This document shows, one piece after another, positions 51,201 to 62,701 of a DNA stretch of 64,000 nucleotides. The DNA is from Purshia tridentata (taxonomy: Eukaryota; Streptophyta; Magnoliopsida; Rosales; Rosaceae): positions 1 to 64,000 of the forward strand of contig QANT01002974.1 in assembly GCA_003254885.1 (NCBI GenBank), given 5' to 3'. The notes beneath the pieces were generated by a model, which worked only from the letters and a program-made list of their open reading frames with translations, was not told the origin of the DNA and ran no database searches. Position 1 is the first letter of the stretch. Every line of letters begins with the position of its first letter. Position numbers and translations under genes: made by a program.

Positions 51201-53192
51201 AGAATGACAGCATTTAGCTTTGGTTTGAGAATCCTCCAAACCCAATTCGCACACCCAGGCTTGAAACTGGAGCCTCCTGCCGAACCCCACAATTTTTAGA
51301 AGACAAGAAACACTAACAAATGCTAGGGTAGGTACCTTGAGGGGGGTTTAAACCTCAGACCACTTGGGAGCAAACCAAAGGCCTGACCATTCCAACTGAC
51401 CCCTCGTTGGTGTTAATCCATACTAATTTGATTTTACAAAAACAGGACAAATCCAACTCCCTTATATCATACAGGTCATCTAGTGTGGTTGGTTTCATGT
51501 TTTACGCAAGTTATCATTTAAAAACAAATCAAACAAACATATTCTGACAAGATGACCATATGTCTATTCACACTATTTCTTAGATTCATCCCGAATGGAT
51601 CTCTTACTTGTTGAGATAGTAGCCCAAAAGCAGTATGCCTATAATTGATTTCTTTTGTGTAATACTAATCCATTTGTTCCTGATTAAAGAAAGGAATTCC
51701 TATAACTCCAATGAACAATGTAAATAAAACTAATACAAGCATCAGAAATAGCAGAGTATTATTAGACGTATAGTTCCCTATCTATAATGTTGATATTAAC
51801 TGAAATATTGGAGGAATCCCCTTTGATGGGTATAAAAAATAATTACAATTCCCCTTCCCTTTTCAGAAGAAAAGGAAGATCCAGACAAATTGTAGAAAAT
51901 TTTTAAAGCAAACATACATTCAAGAGCAATACCAAAGAATTAGATTCAAGCCAAACCACAAAGCAGAAAAAGAAAAAGGCTCAACCTTCCACTAAGAAAA
52001 CAAACCCGAAGAGAAAGAAAAAAAACAAAAAAAAAAGGAAGTTCCTGTATAGCACCAATATGGAAGTCACTCTTTCCACATCTTCAGCCTTCCATCCATA
52101 TGAGTTTTCATGATATAAATAAAAGTTACTACCATTTGACTAAGGAAGCAAACAAAAAATCATCAGTCCAATTCTTAAATTCACATTTAAAATGAAGAGG
52201 GACAAAAGGGGGAAAAAAAAGAACTCTGAAACCAACAAACCATCCAAGGGTGAAGGGGTATATTGGGATTTAACACGGAGGAAAGGGGACTGATTAAGAA
52301 ATATTCATCATTAGTCAAATAAATAGATGGAAAAGAAACCATGGACCAACCTGATGAGCTCGCTTAAAAACAGCTATATCACTTCCATACGCAGCAAATG
52401 TGTACTCACGGTAGGAAGCAAGAGCTCTTATCTTCTTCGGCAATTGTGGACCTTCACAAATAATAAAATAGTTAACATTATTAAACTGCATGACCAAATC
52501 CAATAACCCATAAAAAATGCAGTAAAACTTTATTTTTGGAATCAAAGTTATTAAAAAAAAACAACAAAAAGACAACATTTTGCTCCCCCTGAAACATTGA
52601 CATTGTTGTGACTTTGCATCGCGAAAGAAACTTTTGTTCCATATGACTACTGTTTATGTTATCAAAAAAAAAATATTACTACTGTTTATAAGAATTATAA
52701 GCTATAGAACACTTTCTACATATTCGAGAATATAATTAATCAAACAAAAACGTAAAATTTGCAAGAATTTAGACAATTGTATTGGCAAATTATTCTAATT
52801 TTTTCATTAATACTACTATAATTAATTCCAAAATTAAAAATATATACTTTAAATGATATAAACACATTATCTTGCAAATTTAAACAAACTTGAAATGATA
52901 AACAAAGGGAACTTACCAACGAGGACTAAACTGAGTTTTGCGCACTACAAAGAAAAATTAAATTAAAAAAAGTTATAAATATCAATGAGAATCAAAATTG
53001 TAACTTGAGCTTAACAGAAGTAATAGTAGTATCAAATGAGTACGGAATCCAATAAATTAAGATTACATTGTAGACTTGGAAGGCCTTGCCGACGCTGACA
53101 GTGACAAATGTTTCGGTGCCGAGGCGCTGAACAGAGAAGGGCACAGAGCTGGTTGTGTAACCGATTGCTCTGTACGGCTCGAAGATGCCCAT
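41972..53192 (-). CDS. UTP21: UTP21 / WDR36 WD40 protein (SSU processome)
   Basis: UTP21 is part of the UTP-B complex that binds pre-rRNA with U3 snoRNP during 18S maturation in the nucleolus. Exon 1 (53067-53192) encodes [20 protein letters not shown] then [18 protein letters not shown]. Many WD40 exons follow ([15 protein letters not shown] at 49485-49440, [20 protein letters not shown] at about 43815-43755). The family-specific C-terminal domain comes next ([39 protein letters not shown]). The last exon (41972-42121) ends [10 protein letters not shown] and a stop. The visible exons join in frame into a full-length protein. Introns hold a SINE-like element and a poly-A tract with one undetermined base. 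The gene is the largest in the window. Confidence 0.93.
45155..45217. repeat. Long poly-A tract with one N, UTP21 intron
   Basis: About 60 bases of A on the plus strand include a single n at 45172. The length is unreliable and marks a sequencing or assembly uncertainty. It lies in an intron between exons ending near 45000 and beginning near 45355, so the coding frame is not affected. A T-rich gene-strand tract like this may also be the tail of an old retroposed element. Confidence 0.85.
51213..51412 (-). mobile_element. Candidate tRNA-derived SINE in UTP21 intron
   Basis: Read on the minus strand, the element begins near gaggggtcagttggaatggt, followed by caggcctttggtttgctccc. About 35 bp further on it has ggtctgaggtttaaacccc, which resembles a pol III B box (GGTTCGAAxCC) in a tRNA-like head. 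The rest (ggttcggcaggaggctccag, caagcctgggtgtgcgaatt) would be the body. The 3' tail and target duplication were not defined. Confidence 0.4.
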
Positions 53193-53218
53193 TCTCTCTC
53201 TCTCTCTCTCTCTCTCTC
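53193..53218. repeat. GA microsatellite abutting the UTP21 start codon
   Basis: Thirteen TC units (GA on the gene strand) end immediately before the ATG of UTP21, so the repeat forms the end of the leader. Confidence 0.9.
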
Positions 53219-53282
53219 GGTTTTCTGAAGCTTTCAGAAAGACAAGTAGAGCATGGAAACGCCAAGCGAGAGAGAGGCAGTG

Positions 53283-53299
53283 AGGGTTTAGGGTTTAGG
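53283..53299 (-). promoter_or_regulatory. Double telo-box upstream of UTP21
   Basis: On the plus strand the sequence is agggtttagggtttagg, giving two overlapping AAACCCTA units on the gene strand about 100 bp 5' of the start. Site-II-like words (TTGGGCTTGG and GGGCCC on the gene strand) lie at about 53372-53390. This is the typical pair for ribosome-biogenesis genes and matches the NOP14 upstream region. Confidence 0.6.
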
Positions 53300-53399
53300 C
53301 AAAACGGTGCGTTTTTAGGGACCCAAGCTCCCAAACGTCACTCGATCAATTCATTACCATTGGAAATAACCGGGCCCGCCAAGCCCAATAAATGCCCCT

Positions 53400-54236
53400 T
53401 TTTGTTCTACAGTTCTACTCTATTATAAATAAAACCTGTTTGATGATAAAAAAAAAATGTCTAGAAGTCTAAAACATTTCTCCATTTAGTTCAGTTTTAA
53501 GTTAGAGTGTCTCCATTTAGTTCAGTTTTAAGTTAGAGTGTTTCAAATATTTATTCACCAAGTGATGCAGCAATTATTAAATATGATCTACTAGATGCCT
53601 TATCTACTGCTAATAAGTAAAATTTTGACATGTATACCAACACTCAATGAAAAGTTCAGTAAATTGTAAATATAAATTACAATCGTTAATTACAATCGTT
53701 AATTTCGAATCAAGTGCACTATAACATAAAATGGAACTGTAGCATCAACAAATGATTTCGTCTCTATGTAAACATGTTTGTGCTTAACATACTCCGTATG
53801 TGCAATTAAAAACCAAACTTTAACCTGTCGATTATCAAAACAGGACAAAAAATCATTATAAACGTTTAGTAACCATGATAGATTGCTTAGATTGGATTAG
53901 GATATTATCCCTTAATTTAGAAGAAGGTTCAGATAATAAATTTCTTGATTCCCAACAAATATTCCAAATAGTCAAGAAAATTCAAATTACTTGGCAAAGG
54001 AGTAGGAGTACATGTACAAGGGGGGACCTAAAAAACCCTTTTAGATATTTGTTTATCTGTGCACGAAATAGTAGGTAATTAATATAAATAAAACATCCAA
54101 CACCATTCCATTTTCTAGCTGCTTCTTTTGCTTTTCTTGAACCAACCATGTGTACAGAAGTTACAAGGAGACCAGATAAAAATCCTACAAAAAACGGGAG
54201 GCAAATGAACAGAAGCGCATAAACGCAGTGCATCCA
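53400..54236. other. Spacer between RPN13 3' end and UTP21 promoter
   Basis: Both flanking genes are on the minus strand. A 46-bp direct repeat (tctccatttagttcagtttt twice) lies at 53477-53540. Short open frames at 53875-54233 on either strand show no known motif. Confidence 0.45.
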
Positions 54237-57200
54237 CTACTTGGACTCATCCATGGGATCATTACGATTACAAGATTCAGATCTTAAATCCTTGTTGTCT
54301 TGCCTCAACTCCTCAGACGCCGATGTTTTCGAAACTGAATCCTCAAGTGCCTCAAGAAAGGACAATACAGTCAACTTGTCTGCAAGAAAGAGAAGTAACA
54401 GAAGTAACAATAAGGAACCATATATGGATGAATCACTAGATAGATTGATGTCAAGCTCCATCCATATGCTGCCAGACTTCTATCTTTACCCAGAATACCA
54501 AAGCATCTACGAAAACTCAAGCCACCTGCACTCTGCCACTCAAGCACTACAATATTAAACCCATCAGGCCATGAGGTCATCAACAACAACCTTGCCTCAT
54601 CCACGGTCTCAACCTGTACCCACCAAAACCAGCTACTTACTGAAAAAACAATAAAAGTAAACCCCAATTTCTGCCCAATCACCCACCCACAGCCTCACCT
54701 CATCACTGTCTCAACCCAAACCCACCACAACCAGCTACTCCTTACTGAAAAACCACTAAAAGTAAACCCATATTTCTGCCCAATCACCAACCACAGACCC
54801 ACCTTGCTACTTCCATCAAATGCCCAAGCTTCCACAGCCACCATATCCTGAATCCAAATGCTCAAAGTAATCAGCCAAACCTACAACCATTGCCTTTGAG
54901 ACCCACCTCCTCCTTTTACTAACCCATCATAAAAACCCACATATCACAGAACAAACATCAAATAAAATCCAGAACCAAAAAATTATTATCGAGGAAAGAT
55001 TACTTGACTAGATAAATGGGTTGGCTTTAATATTTGGATTCCAGTTTAGGTGGGAAAGGTCTTGGATCATGAGTGGGTTTGTGGACGATGCAAAGAGGAA
55101 AGTGATATGACTTTATAGTAGCTGATTTTTGAGATTATGCTTCAACTTAATGATGCGATAAGGTGGTGTGAACAAGCATGGTATAATCTCTTTTCTTCTT
55201 TTCTGATAAATAACAAATATGACAGAAGGATGATGCTAGAATACTTTTTTAAAGACAAGTACAGTAAAATAGAATGATGATGGTGGCAGCGTGCAAAAGG
55301 ATGGATAAGAAAAGTGCAATTTTCAATTTCAAAAAAAATTTACAGTTTAATGAAGTTGCTGTGGACAAAAATACTCATCCACCTGTCACGTAAAAAAATA
55401 ATTAATTTGCAAATAACATTGTCACAAAGTAACACAGCTAAATAGCCTAAATGTAATCCGATTTAGAGGTAATCTGATCGCTGACTCAGGGAACCTTGAT
55501 GGGGCCTGGTGTGGTCATTTCTGACACAACATTTAGCATAAAGGAAGGAAAATTAGAAAAGTGGATTAGATAGTAAGGATGGAGAGAATTTGTTTCCCTC
55601 AGGTTTTTAGTATGCAACAAAGGAAGGCAATGAGATTCTCTATGGTATAGCACACAGAAGGAATGAAAATGAGAAACTACTGATATCTTTATCATTCTAT
55701 TCCTTTTTTTTCCCCCTCACCAAACCAAAACCTAATATGATGAGGGTGAAGGAGTGAAAATCCAAGTTGTAGTGTTTCCATCTTTCTTTCCTTCTCAATC
55801 CATCAACATTTGACAGATATGAACATGGTGGGTTTAGGTGGGATGCCTCACTCACCCCTCCAATTTTCCCCTTTCTCCACTCACCCCCCTCCCTTCCTCT
55901 AATCCTCCCTACAAATTGTAGTGTAATTGTTAAGATGCAACGTCCAAGTAGTTGATGATGCTTCTCACATGCTATTATGTATTATTGTCAAGTTATTAGG
56001 GAAGTCTCAATTTAAATCCAACTCGATGACTTTGATTATATTGAAGAAAAATAAAAATTTCATCCAACAAGCATGATAACAACACAAAAGCACAGACTAA
56101 ATTTAGTATAATAGCAAGCTTTAAGATTCTGCTGATGTGGATTGCTTACATTTACTTGGGTCAATACCAAACTGAGATAAATCTATCTGTCCTGTTCGAA
56201 GTACCTATAAATATTTGGGGAAAGATAAAACAAAGTTTAGAATGATGACGATGAAGATAAAAGAAAGAAACAAAGTCACCCTTCTTAAACAAAAGAACAA
56301 CAATAAGATTTCAAAAGATGAGGTTCCAGATTCTTACATAAGTAAATGAATTCACTTGTTCACGGAACGGTGGACTCTGCAGCAACTCCAATATATCCTC
56401 TGGAGACCATTGACCCTGCAACCTCAATAAATCAAACAATGGAGCAAAATTAAAGTATAAGAATTCTGAAAACTCAAACACCAGAATGTTGCATACCTCA
56501 GGTAAGTAAGATACTAAAGTCTGTTCCAGTGGCAATGTCTCAATCAATGGCATAATCAAATCAGGTTTCAATATATCCTCCAAAGTCAAGCCTAGTGCAA
56601 CAAAAGACAAGACACAAGATTAGAGCCATATCACATTTTAGAAAAGTAATTTAAAAGCAAAAATAACAGTATTAAGTAGTATTAATCACAAAAGTCCTGA
56701 TGTAATCCCTTTGAAACTGTTGAAATAACGAGAACTAAAAAAGATCATATTTTCACCTTCATCTGGATCCCCACCACTACCTGAAACAAGTATCATCACA
56801 TAAGAAGTGTCAGAGCCTAGAGATTAAATGAAAAAAGAAACTAACATAAAAATATATACTTTGAGGAGAAAGCTTTATACCTTCAGGCTCAATGTTACTT
56901 AAGATTCTTTGAAGATCTTCCAGCTTCACTGGGCCAGATGAAGAGGTTACATCGCCACTTACTTCCACACCTAAGTTTGGTTCCACCAAGAGTCCAGCTC
57001 TGGAAGACATAACACAAATCGTATTAGATAAAAGTACTGAAAAGGCCTTACACAGAGATTTAAATAACAATAAGAAAGGTAATGGCCTTCCGACGAATTA
57101 ACTACGTAATCATAATTCCTTTCAGAAACAACCAGTTTTGGTTAAATTCAGGAATGGTTCAACTCATGAATCAGACTTTATAGGACTGTTACAAAATTAG

Positions 57201-60200
57201 TACTTAAAACAATTGCAACGCATGATGGAAAACCACCAAGAAGATCATGAATTATAGATCTATAAGTTAAAGGAAAAATAATCAAAATCTTAATTCAATC
57301 CCAAGCCCAAAGATTACCTTCGGTTATCAAGGACCTAGACACAAGGGGGCTGTTTACTCAACAATGTTTATCCCAATATCTTTGATTCTTCTGCTTTGCT
57401 GTTATATTGTTGCTTATGAAATGATTTGACTTTTAGGCAAATAAGAGCAGAATTCTATTTGCTCAGAAAAGCTCAGTTTACAGTAACTTGCCCTGTACTA
57501 TGTGCATAAACACAATCATCATCCAGCCAATCAAGTGACTAACGAACAGCATGTGTCTCATACAACGTGCACGTTGTCAATGGGAATGAAAAAGGGATGG
57601 ATGGCTTACAGATAAGCCACAAACGCATGCATTATTTTTTAAAAAATAACATCATTAAATCAATCCCCAATGCAGCACACACTGTAAAGCTGTCAATGAA
57701 GGTTGCCCATGTCCCGGATACCCTCCCATCTTAGCTTTCTAGAGGGAGAAATGCAATGAATAAAATCAGAATCTCTTTTAGTGTTAAAAGGAATAGCTTG
57801 CAATATAATTACGTTGGTGGCACCTGTTTGATGGTTGATCAAAAAGCTGAAGGCAGTAGTGAAAAAGTCATTATAGATATTCAAACACAACCCAATTCAT
57901 TAGAAACCACACCAAACTCATATTCCATTTCACTGTAAGTTCACCAATTTTATTTCATTAGCCCTCAGTCCCCCGCGCCCAACCCCCACCCCCCTCCTCC
58001 TCTTCCTCTCTTTATCTTTCAGCTAATAAGAGGACAAAGTTGCACATTTTACTATTATGACAAGTTGACAACTGTACCTTGATGAAATATCATCTTCAGC
58101 CATATCTTCAGAAACATGTAATGGAACAGAAGCATCAGGCCCTTCTTCTTCAACAAACTCTGCTAAAGCAGCAAGATAAAGACAATATCAAACTTGACGG
58201 AAAAAGTAAGTTGAAACCGTTCATAACGATTTTTCTGTAGTCAATAAATTTCCTTAAAAGTCCAGTTGGACATTGTTTAAACCTCAAGAATAAATAAATA
58301 AAGAAAGAAGCATGGTAATTTGATATGTTAAATCTCTTTAAGTTTTAGATAACGATTTATAATGTCATATGATACAATATCAATAAATTAAAACCATGGC
58401 ATTAAATTCTGAATTGAAAGTAAGTTTCACGTATATGGCTGGGACAAAGCTTAATACATCGTAGAGCTGCGGTTATTGGAAACTTAAAACAATATCATAT
58501 TGAAGGGCTAAGGTTAATGGAAGCCTTAAGCAACAAAATAATTTTGATATACCTAATGGTCGATTGATGTAGTAATTAACTGAGCTACATAATTGTGAGT
58601 CACCTTCAGCTTTAGGCTCCTGGATAGCACATTAACAATGAAAAGAATTAAGAATTTAGAACTACTCACAAAATCTGAATAATAATTAAAAGAAGGATAA
58701 TAGAATCACAATGAACCTGACCTGCATCCAAAAGAAGAACTTCCTATCATCAGTGTTGAACTTAAGTATGTAAACCCTTCCTGATGCTTGATTAACCTGA
58801 GTGAAGCAAAAGTGATGACATTGAACCTTACTCTAGTTGGGGAAGGGAGGGCAAATCTAGTTCATAGAAGCCCAAATATTAAAAAATTCCAGAAAAAAAG
58901 TGAATTATACCTTTTCAAAAACTGCCTCGTCAGGAAAAACAATTTGATCCTGTGGTACCTTTTGTTAAGGATATTAAAATAAAAAAAGAAGATAAATATA
59001 AACCCACAAGTAAAAACCAAAACTGGAAATAGCGAATCTATGATGAGAGTAAGCAGTATAAGGTAATTTTTTGAGAAGCACGAAGTACAGAAAAATCAGA
59101 ATGTACAAAAAAGAAGGGGGAGAGTTGAGCAAGAATAAACAAAAAGACTTCCAAAAATTAATTTGAACAGCAATAAGAACAATAAGTTAATAACATAATA
59201 AAAGGCTTGGAACATTTCAAGACAAAACATATGTGACACACAGTTCCTGCATCACAAACCAAGACGAGAAGTTGGAGGAACATTTTACAAAAAAAAGAAA
59301 AAGAAGCCAGGATACATCTTCAACAGCATTGTGAGTCCGATCAAGCCACTGAAAATGCACCAACCCCTCGTCACCCTGATACAAAAAGAAGATAGATTTT
59401 ACTCTGAAGGGTTGTGAACTTGTAACAAAAATGAGTTCAAGTAAAATAGGATAGAATGGATGTCAAATTCTATATGCCAGAACTAGAAAAAAGAAAGGTA
59501 TCTAAAAATTTTGTAAACTTATATCATACCCTTGCTATGCGAACAATTCCTTTACGGGGATCAGGAACAACCTTTTTCCCCTCAAAAACCATTTTTCCAG
59601 CACGAAACTCCAGCATAATTTCCTGCCAAAAGATGTTAGTTTGACAGAGATCATCAAACCATTAAACAGAAAACAAGAGATGTGCACGCACACACATGTG
59701 TGTATAAATGTACAGAATTCTGCTCTTATTTGCCTAAAAGTCAATCATTTAATAAGCAACAATATAACAGCAAGGCCGAAGAAGCAAAGAAATTGGGATA
59801 AACATTGTTGAGTAAACAAATAATTTATTTTTCTTTTAGTAGGTAGTATAGAATCATGCTATTTTGAGCTTCTGAATTTGGGTATAGTATTGTGAATTTG
59901 TATATTTGCTCCTTTTTTTGGTGAGGGTTACAAGAAACAAGAAATCCTTCAAGAAATTTTATTAGTATTATAGTATTATGTACAAAACACCGCCAAAGCC
60001 AATTATATGGAGGATCCAAGCATTCAACCAACAAACAAACTGTCAATACCGCATCATACCAATAGTCAATGCAGTTTCAATACCACTCCAATGCTATTAT
60101 AACTTACAAGTCTTTCACCCATCTTGAGGTAGTCCAAACCATCATGTTTACTTTATTTTTTTCAGGAGAAAAAAAAGTAAAAAAGAAGAGAAACACACTA

Positions 60201-60613
60201 TCATGTTTCGACAGATATGTAACAGAAAAAAGAAAAAGAAAAAGTGCACTGCCTAATCAAATGCAAAGGCCCTAAAATCCCTTTGACTGGAGAATATTAA
60301 CATTTGCAATGTTGCATCCTTATCTTATCTGGGTGATTAAAAGTTTGTCTCTTCTTCAACCAACAGGGCACTTTAAATTTCCATTTTTTTTTTTTTACAT
60401 AAATTGATCAAACGTTTCCATAATCTTTTACCCTAGCATATAAACATAAAACTATAAGCTCCAATTCATATGCACAGATATCTCGTTCACATATAAATTC
60501 ATACACACAACAATTAGTAGTATCATTTAGCTACCTACGTGTGTGTGTGTGTGTGTGTGTGTGTATTATGTTACCTGCATTTGTGGGACAGCGTTGGCTG
60601 AAGACGAACCCAT
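54237..60613 (-). CDS. RPN13: 26S proteasome ubiquitin receptor RPN13
   Basis: RPN13 sits on the proteasome base, binds ubiquitin through its N-terminal Pru domain and recruits the UCH37-type deubiquitinase through its C-terminal domain. Exon 1 (60575-60613) encodes [13 protein letters not shown]. The Pru domain follows over exons at 59530-59624, 59316-59378, 58911-58950, 58721-58797 and 58550-58619 ([53 protein letters not shown]). The C-terminal half has [37 protein letters not shown], then [20 protein letters not shown] and [14 protein letters not shown]. The last exon encodes [20 protein letters not shown] and ends DPMDESK. All visible exons join in frame. The last intron (about 54375-56155) is long and carries repeats. 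Confidence 0.92.
54595..54796. repeat. 101-bp tandem duplication in RPN13 intron
   Basis: Two copies share accagctac, actgaaaaa and tttctgcccaatcac in the same order (54595-54690 and 54696-54796). Confidence 0.75.
57351..59818. repeat. Inverted repeat pair in RPN13 introns
   Basis: The arm 57351-57456 (tgtttactcaacaatgttta through ggcaaataagagcagaattc) is the reverse complement, with few differences, of 59714-59818. The 2.26 kb between them contains five Pru exons plus one downstream exon. The arms may be two copies of one small element inserted in opposite directions. Confidence 0.8.
60539..60564. repeat. GT microsatellite in RPN13 intron 1
   Basis: Thirteen GT units, starting ten bases past the exon 1 splice donor. 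Confidence 0.9.
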
Positions 60614-61235
60614 TGTTCAACTTCTCTGTTTGCGGCTTGCAACAGCACAAAACTACAGAAATTCAATAGCAACTGGAGTAAAAGAATATTATTCAATTCC
60701 ATATTGAATAACCCCAAAACCCTAGAGTAAGAAAAACATAAACAATAAATATTAAAATCATAATAAAAAAAATAATTACCTTGCAATATATATATAATAT
60801 TTAATTTTTCTTTTTTGGTTCCAAAGAGCCAAAGGGGAGGGAGGTAAAAGATATTTGATTTACTGTTGATGAGCGAGCTTTTGAGAGTTTGCTTCAGAAA
60901 GGTGTTTTATTTCATGATTCTGATTCTGAGTTTTTATTTTGTTTTATTTCAGGATTCTGAGTTTTCTCGAGGAGGGCATGGGTTTCAACTCGGGCATCAC
61001 TTTCGCAGATATTTACGGAAGTGACATTCGGCCAATATTTTGTTATTAAATTTTTAGACACCCTTTGGTAAAAACAGTATTGTTGGACACCCACTACCTT
61101 ATATTTTCTTTAGAGTTGATTATATAGACACCATTTGAGATTTATCGTGTTTTTACATGTATCTTTGATATTTCAAGATTGACAGCAAGAATTTTTGAGG
61201 GTTTAAATGGTTTTCATACAACCATTTATATTAAA
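60614..61235. promoter_or_regulatory. RPN13 upstream region
   Basis: This holds the RPN13 promoter. A second copy of gattctgagttttnt lies near 60919-60967. I placed no individual element. Confidence 0.35.
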
Positions 61236-61239
61236 GTTA

Positions 61240-62010
61240 GACAACTATCTCTTGAGCTCAAGTTTAAGTTTGGCCTCAATAGAAAAATAAAACGAAGCAC
61301 TTAACAACGTATCTTCACAAATTAAGAAAAAAACTACGAGATCGCCCCTTTCATTTTGGAGTGACAAAGGGATCGTACTATTCGAGCATTTTTTTCATAT
61401 TTTTTCTAAAAGTCAAGAGAAAGTTATAATCAATAGGATTTTCGTAATCCGCTATTCCTGAAAGAAGAATGTAAAATTCTTTTTCTTTCCACAGGGACCA
61501 AAAGATTGGATCTAGTCATAACAAGAATATTTGGTTGATAAATAACTCACTTCTTTGTCTTCAACCCTTTCGATCACTACAAATGCCCACGATCAGTATA
61601 ACGAGATGTCTCTATTTATATATATTTTGACTCGAAATAAGAGCAAGTTTGAAAAATGATCTTAGAATGTTTAGGATTGGGCCAGGAAGGTCTCTTAATA
61701 CCTTCTTTTTTCTTCTTATCGGAGTCATTTTACAAAAACTTGCCATGATAAGGAAGAAGGGAGGAACAAGCACACTTAGAGAGCGCAGTACAATGAAGAG
61801 TTGTATGTTGCATTCGAGAAAGATGAATCGCTCCCGAAAAGGAATCTAATGATTCTCTCCCAAACAGTAGGATTGAAGGTTTGATGATTTACTTCATGGG
61901 CAAGGTCTCTGTAAGTCCAGGATGGCTAGTTGCGCCAAGTAAAAGAATATAAGAAGCATTTGACTGCTTCATGCATGCTCCACTTGGCTCGACGGGATAT
62001 AGCTCAATTG
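61240..62010 (+). pseudogene. Chloroplast-derived fragment: trnI(GAU) intron and 3' exon to trnA(UGC) 5' end
   Basis: The stretch matches the plastid inverted-repeat trnI-trnA region as I know it: actacgagatcgccccttt, aataaataactcacttcttt-type words, tcgctcccgaaaaggaatct, then the trnI 3' exon relic (ggtctctgtaagtccaggat), the spacer (catgcatgctccacttggct) and the start of trnA (gggatatagctcaattgg). Relative to typical plastid sequence, many G and C positions have become A and T, and small deletions break the tRNA parts. It is a nuclear plastid insertion (NUPT) and is not functional. Confidence 0.85.
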
Positions 62011-62011
62011 G

Positions 62012-62155
62012 TTTCGACTATTCCACAAGCCCGCCAGTTAGTTAACCATAGACATATTTTAGGCAATGGTCGTATAGTAAATATACCAAGTTATCATTGC
62101 AAACCTCAATATAGTAATACAATGATGGATTGGCAAAAATCTAGAGCTACTCATA
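62012..62155 (+). pseudogene. Chloroplast-derived rps4 fragment fused to the trnA piece
   Basis: In one frame it encodes [20 protein letters not shown] followed by [10 protein letters not shown] and QKSRA. This is the S4 RNA-binding region of plastid ribosomal protein S4. It is joined directly to the trnA fragment. In plastid genomes rps4 lies in the large single-copy region, far from trnA, so the join arose outside the plastid or during insertion. It is a fragment only. Confidence 0.8.
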
Positions 62156-62701
62156 TAACGAATTTGAGTTGGGCGTTTCCATTTGGATTTGAAAATGGAA
62201 ACCTTTTTTGTAAGTTTAATGAAGCTTTGATTTTGTGCTTGAGTGTTTCCATTTGAATTTTGATTCAAAATAAATTACTTTTGTGGTCACTATATTAAAT
62301 TTCGGTTTTAAAACTGAAAAGGTTTTACTACTTTTCTAATGAATATGCAATTTATTTTTCATAAATGTTTTCGGTATTCACGTGTGAAATGCATGTGCGA
62401 GAAAGTTTTCAAGAGTTAGGAAATCAAGAAATTTTTCCTCACATTAAATAAAAATTAGAAAAGAAAAGCAATATTATTCATTAAAAAGGGGGCATAGTAA
62501 AACATGGGGTTGACATAGCCTACCGACCAAAGCAAAACCCAAGTGAGCCCCAAAAAATATGAGAAGAAAGACATAAGCAAGTGGCAATATCGTTCATCAG
62601 TGCAAGCTGCTAGCACGAAGGGGCAATTGGTGGACTGCCTGGCAGTCGCAGACACAACATACAAATTCGCAATTAAGAGTTAGAATTTTAGACGTTGAGA
62701 G

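Noticed and set aside
53108-53428. Plus-strand frame of 106 residues
   Set aside because: Antisense of UTP21 exon 1 and its GA repeat.
61901-62010. Functional tRNA-Ile or tRNA-Ala gene
   Set aside because: The trnI 3' exon has a deletion and trnA stops after its first part, so no cloverleaf can form.
61930-62256. Functional rps4-like nuclear gene
   Set aside because: The frame opens in the trnI-trnA relic, covers only part of S4 and runs on into unrelated sequence.
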